Assembly: GCA_017438845.1 (NCBI GenBank)
Contig: JAFRUO010000012.1
Span: 62,001 to 126,000, forward strand
Direction of reading: 5' to 3'
Length of the DNA: 64,000 nt
From: Clostridia bacterium
GTDB lineage: Bacteria > Bacillota > Clostridia > Oscillospirales > Acutalibacteraceae
Shown here: piece by piece, positions 61,923-64,000 of the stretch
Numbering within the stretch: position 1 is the stretch's first letter
Layout of the letters: every line of letters starts with the position of its first letter
Notes under the pieces: generated by a model
Databases searched by the model: none
What the model was told of the DNA's origin: nothing
The model's input: the letters and a program-made list of their open reading frames with translations, nothing else
Position numbers and translations under genes: made by a program

Positions 61923-63191
61923 ATGAATATACTTGTTGTCGGCGGCGGCGGTCGTGAACACGCTATTATTAAAGGGCTTAAAAAGAGCAAAAAAGCAGAT
62001 GTAATATATGCCGCACCCGGAAACGGGGGAATTGCACATGACGCAATTTGTGTAGATATTGCGGCTACCGATATTGAAAAAATGGTAGAATTTGCCGTTA
62101 ATAACAATATTGATTTTGCCGTTGTTGCTCCCGATGATCCGCTTGTTCTCGGTATGGTTGACGCACTTGAGGATAAAGGGATAGCTTGCTTCGGTCCGAA
62201 GAAAAACGCCGCTGTGATTGAAGGCAGTAAGGCTTTTTCAAAGGAGCTTATGAAAAAGTATAATATCCCTACCGCCGAATATGAAATATTCGACAATGCC
62301 GAAAAAGCGCTCGAATACATTGAAACTGCTGCAATTCCGACTGTTATTAAGGCGGACGGTCTTGCCCTGGGTAAGGGCGTTATTATTGCCGAAACACGTC
62401 AACAGGCAAAGGATGCAATCGTATCCATTATGATGGACAAACAGTTCGGAAAAAGCGGTGATAAGATTGTCATCGAAGAGTTTTTAACGGGTCCTGAGGT
62501 TTCCGTCCTGTCATTTACCGACGGTAAAACAATAGTACCTATGATTTCGTCAATGGACCATAAAAGGGCGCTTGACAATGACAAGGGTCTTAACACGGGC
62601 GGAATGGGTACTGTTGCTCCTAACCCGTATTATACCGAAGCTGTTGCCGAGGAATGCATGAATAAGATTTTTCTTCCTACGGTTAATGCAATGAACAGTG
62701 AAGGCAGAAGCTTTAAGGGATGTCTTTATTTCGGCTTGATGATTACAGAAAACGGACCTAAGGTAATTGAATATAACTGCCGTTTCGGCGACCCCGAAAC
62801 TCAGGTCGTACTTCCTTTACTCCAAAGTGATTTACTGGAAATTATGCTTGCGGTAAGCGAGGAAAGACTTGAAAGCACAGAGGTTAAGTTTTCAGATAAG
62901 AATGCCTGCTGCGTTATAATGGCTTCTGAGGGCTATCCGCTTTCATATGAAAAAGGTTATGAGATAACAATAGACAAGGATGTACTTGATGATATCTATA
63001 TTGCAGGGGCAAAGCTCTCGGACGGAAAGCTTTTGACAAACGGCGGCAGGGTGCTCGGCATAACTGCCGTTGCCGACAGCTTACCCGAGGCAATAGAGCT
63101 TTCGTACAAAAAGGTTAACAAGGTACACTTTGACAATGCTTTTTACCGTAAGGATATCGGTAAAAGAGCGCTCAAGGCAATGGAGGAATAA
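61923..63191 (+). CDS. purD: Phosphoribosylamine-glycine ligase (GAR synthetase)
   Basis: ATP-grasp enzyme joining glycine to phosphoribosylamine, the product of the PurF step. The 422 residues start LVVGGGGREHAIIKGL, with KADGLALGKGVIIA near 142, STGMGT-like NTGGMGTVAPNPYY near 222, and YNCRFGDPETQVVLPL near 282. AAGGAG lies before the ATG. The purL ribosome binding site (GGAGG) is inside its last codons. Confidence 0.96.
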   Translation: MNILVVGGGGREHAIIKGLKKSKKADVIYAAPGNGGIAHDAICVDIAATDIEKMVEFAVNNNIDFAVVAPDDPLVLGMVDALEDKGIACFGPKKNAAVIEGSKAFSKELMKKYNIPTAEYEIFDNAEKALEYIETAAIPTVIKADGLALGKGVIIAETRQQAKDAIVSIMMDKQFGKSGDKIVIEEFLTGPEVSVLSFTDGKTIVPMISSMDHKRALDNDKGLNTGGMGTVAPNPYYTEAVAEECMNKIFLPTVNAMNSEGRSFKGCLYFGLMITENGPKVIEYNCRFGDPETQVVLPLLQSDLLEIMLAVSEERLESTEVKFSDKNACCVIMASEGYPLSYEKGYEITIDKDVLDDIYIAGAKLSDGKLLTNGGRVLGITAVADSLPEAIELSYKKVNKVHFDNAFYRKDIGKRALKAMEE

Positions 63192-63193
63192 AT

Positions 63194-64000
63194 TTGGTTT
63201 ACAGAATATTTGCAGAAAAAAAGCCCGGACTGGATAATGAAGCAAAGGCTTTGTATAATGACTCGGTCAGCCTGCTCGGAATTAGCAGGCTTAAAGGAGT
63301 ACGTATTTTCAACAGATACGACGCCGAGGATATTTCAAAGGAGCTCTTTGACTACTCTGTTAAAACAGTTTTCTCTGAGCCTCAGCTTGACAATGTTTAC
63401 AGCGAATTAAGCCTTAAGGATGCATATATATTCGCAGTAGAGTTTCTTCCCGGTCAGTTCGACCAGAGGGCTGACTCTGCCGCTCAATGTATACAGATTA
63501 TCTCACAGCAGGACAGACCGATAATCCGTTCTGCAAAGGTATATGCCTTATACGGCGAGTTAACCGATAACGATATTAATGAAATCAAGAAGTATGTTAT
63601 CAACCCCGTTGAGGCAAGAGAGGCGTCTCTTAATAAGCCCGATACCTTAAAGGTTAATTATGAAATTCCCACATCAGTAAAAACACTTGACGGTTTTCTT
63701 TCTCTTGACAGAGAAGGACTTGAAAGCTTTGTCAACGATTACGGTCTTGCAATGGATACCGATGACATAGAATTCTGTCAGAGCTATTTCCGCAAAGAGG
63801 GGAGAGACCCTACCATTACGGAAATACGAATGATTGATACTTATTGGTCGGATCACTGCAGACACACAACGTTTTTAACGGTAATTGACAACGTGGAATT
63901 TGAGGACAAACTTTTACAGGACGTTTATAACGAGTATCTTTCCGTAAGAAATGAGCTTGGCAGAACAAAGCCTGTTTGTCTTATGGACCTTGCAACGGTT
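63194..64000 (+). CDS. purL: Phosphoribosylformylglycinamidine synthase, large type (partial)
   Basis: 269 codons are present; the gene runs off the right edge. It starts at a TTG (63194-63196) placed 6 nt after GGAGG, 2 bp after purD. The N-terminal VYRIFAEKKPGLDNEAK is the PurS-like domain of the long (about 1,200-1,300 residue) PurL type. The catalytic-domain entry YWSDHCRHTTFLT lies near residue 217. The long type normally carries its own C-terminal glutaminase domain, which would lie outside the window. Converts FGAR to FGAM. Confidence 0.93.
   Translation, partial: MVYRIFAEKKPGLDNEAKALYNDSVSLLGISRLKGVRIFNRYDAEDISKELFDYSVKTVFSEPQLDNVYSELSLKDAYIFAVEFLPGQFDQRADSAAQCIQIISQQDRPIIRSAKVYALYGELTDNDINEIKKYVINPVEAREASLNKPDTLKVNYEIPTSVKTLDGFLSLDREGLESFVNDYGLAMDTDDIEFCQSYFRKEGRDPTITEIRMIDTYWSDHCRHTTFLTVIDNVEFEDKLLQDVYNEYLSVRNELGRTKPVCLMDLATV

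Overview
The window is a gene-dense, low-to-mid GC stretch of a bacterial chromosome with strong AGGAGG-type ribosome binding sites, consensus TTGACA/TATAAT promoters and Gram-positive style RNA control (PyrR attenuator, M-box, ZTP riboswitch). Lipoprotein and SLH-domain surface proteins, a stand-alone PurO, HgdC/CooC-type anaerobic enzymology and an FNT formate channel point to an anaerobic Clostridia member, probably a gut Oscillospirales/Ruminococcaceae-like species. This placement is inference from gene content; no 16S rRNA is present. I see no prophage, insertion sequence or CRISPR array.

Layout. 1-7240 (minus): pyrC-carB-pyrK-pyrD-pyrF-pyrE, the pyrimidine operon, cut at the left edge in pyrE. 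7241-7575: a divergent control region with a consensus pyr promoter, a PyrR-type RNA element plus terminator on one side, and two ArgR boxes plus the arg promoter on the other. 7576-18723 (plus): argC-argJ-argB-argD-argF-carA-carB::dapF and a radical-SAM gene. The second carB is fused in frame to a complete diaminopimelate epimerase. 18778-25119: mscL with a zinc ribbon, prfB, an esterase, a membrane M28 peptidase, tRNA-Pro, a GPH transporter and small genes. 25242-32238: folC, a GH38 alpha-mannosidase, an SLH/BspA surface protein and two further genes. 32303-36240: initiator tRNA-fMet with a duplicated 3' end, then the nucleoside salvage operon deoC-deoB-cdd-pdp.

36316-41482 is a tightly overlapped operon: a CooC-type ATPase, two 2-hydroxyacyl-CoA dehydratase-like subunits, their ASKHA activator, a 52-residue membrane protein, and a protein resembling only the middle domain of acetyl-CoA synthase. 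No acyl-CoA pathway gene lies nearby. This is my main candidate for an undescribed redox system. 41456-45475 holds a small basic protein, a frameshifted SLH surface protein gene, and thyA-folA-trxA. 45697-53028 has tRNA-Ser, a peptide-binding lipoprotein, VanZ, DUF1015, ychF, tRNA-Arg, NfeD, stomatin and an Mbeg1-like hydrolase. 53036-54771 is an Mg2+ M-box riboswitch, a possible leader peptide and mgtE. 54878-64000 is a ZTP-riboswitch-controlled purine operon: purE-purC-purF-like-purM-FNT-purN-purO-AICAR formyltransferase-purD-purL, cut at the right edge.

The window is dominated by nucleotide and arginine metabolism joined by carbamoyl phosphate (two carB genes, one carA), folate and formate. 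Other oddities are a PurF-like protein lacking the N-terminal nucleophile cysteine, and structured elements after three of four tRNA genes that carry copies of parts of the tRNA.
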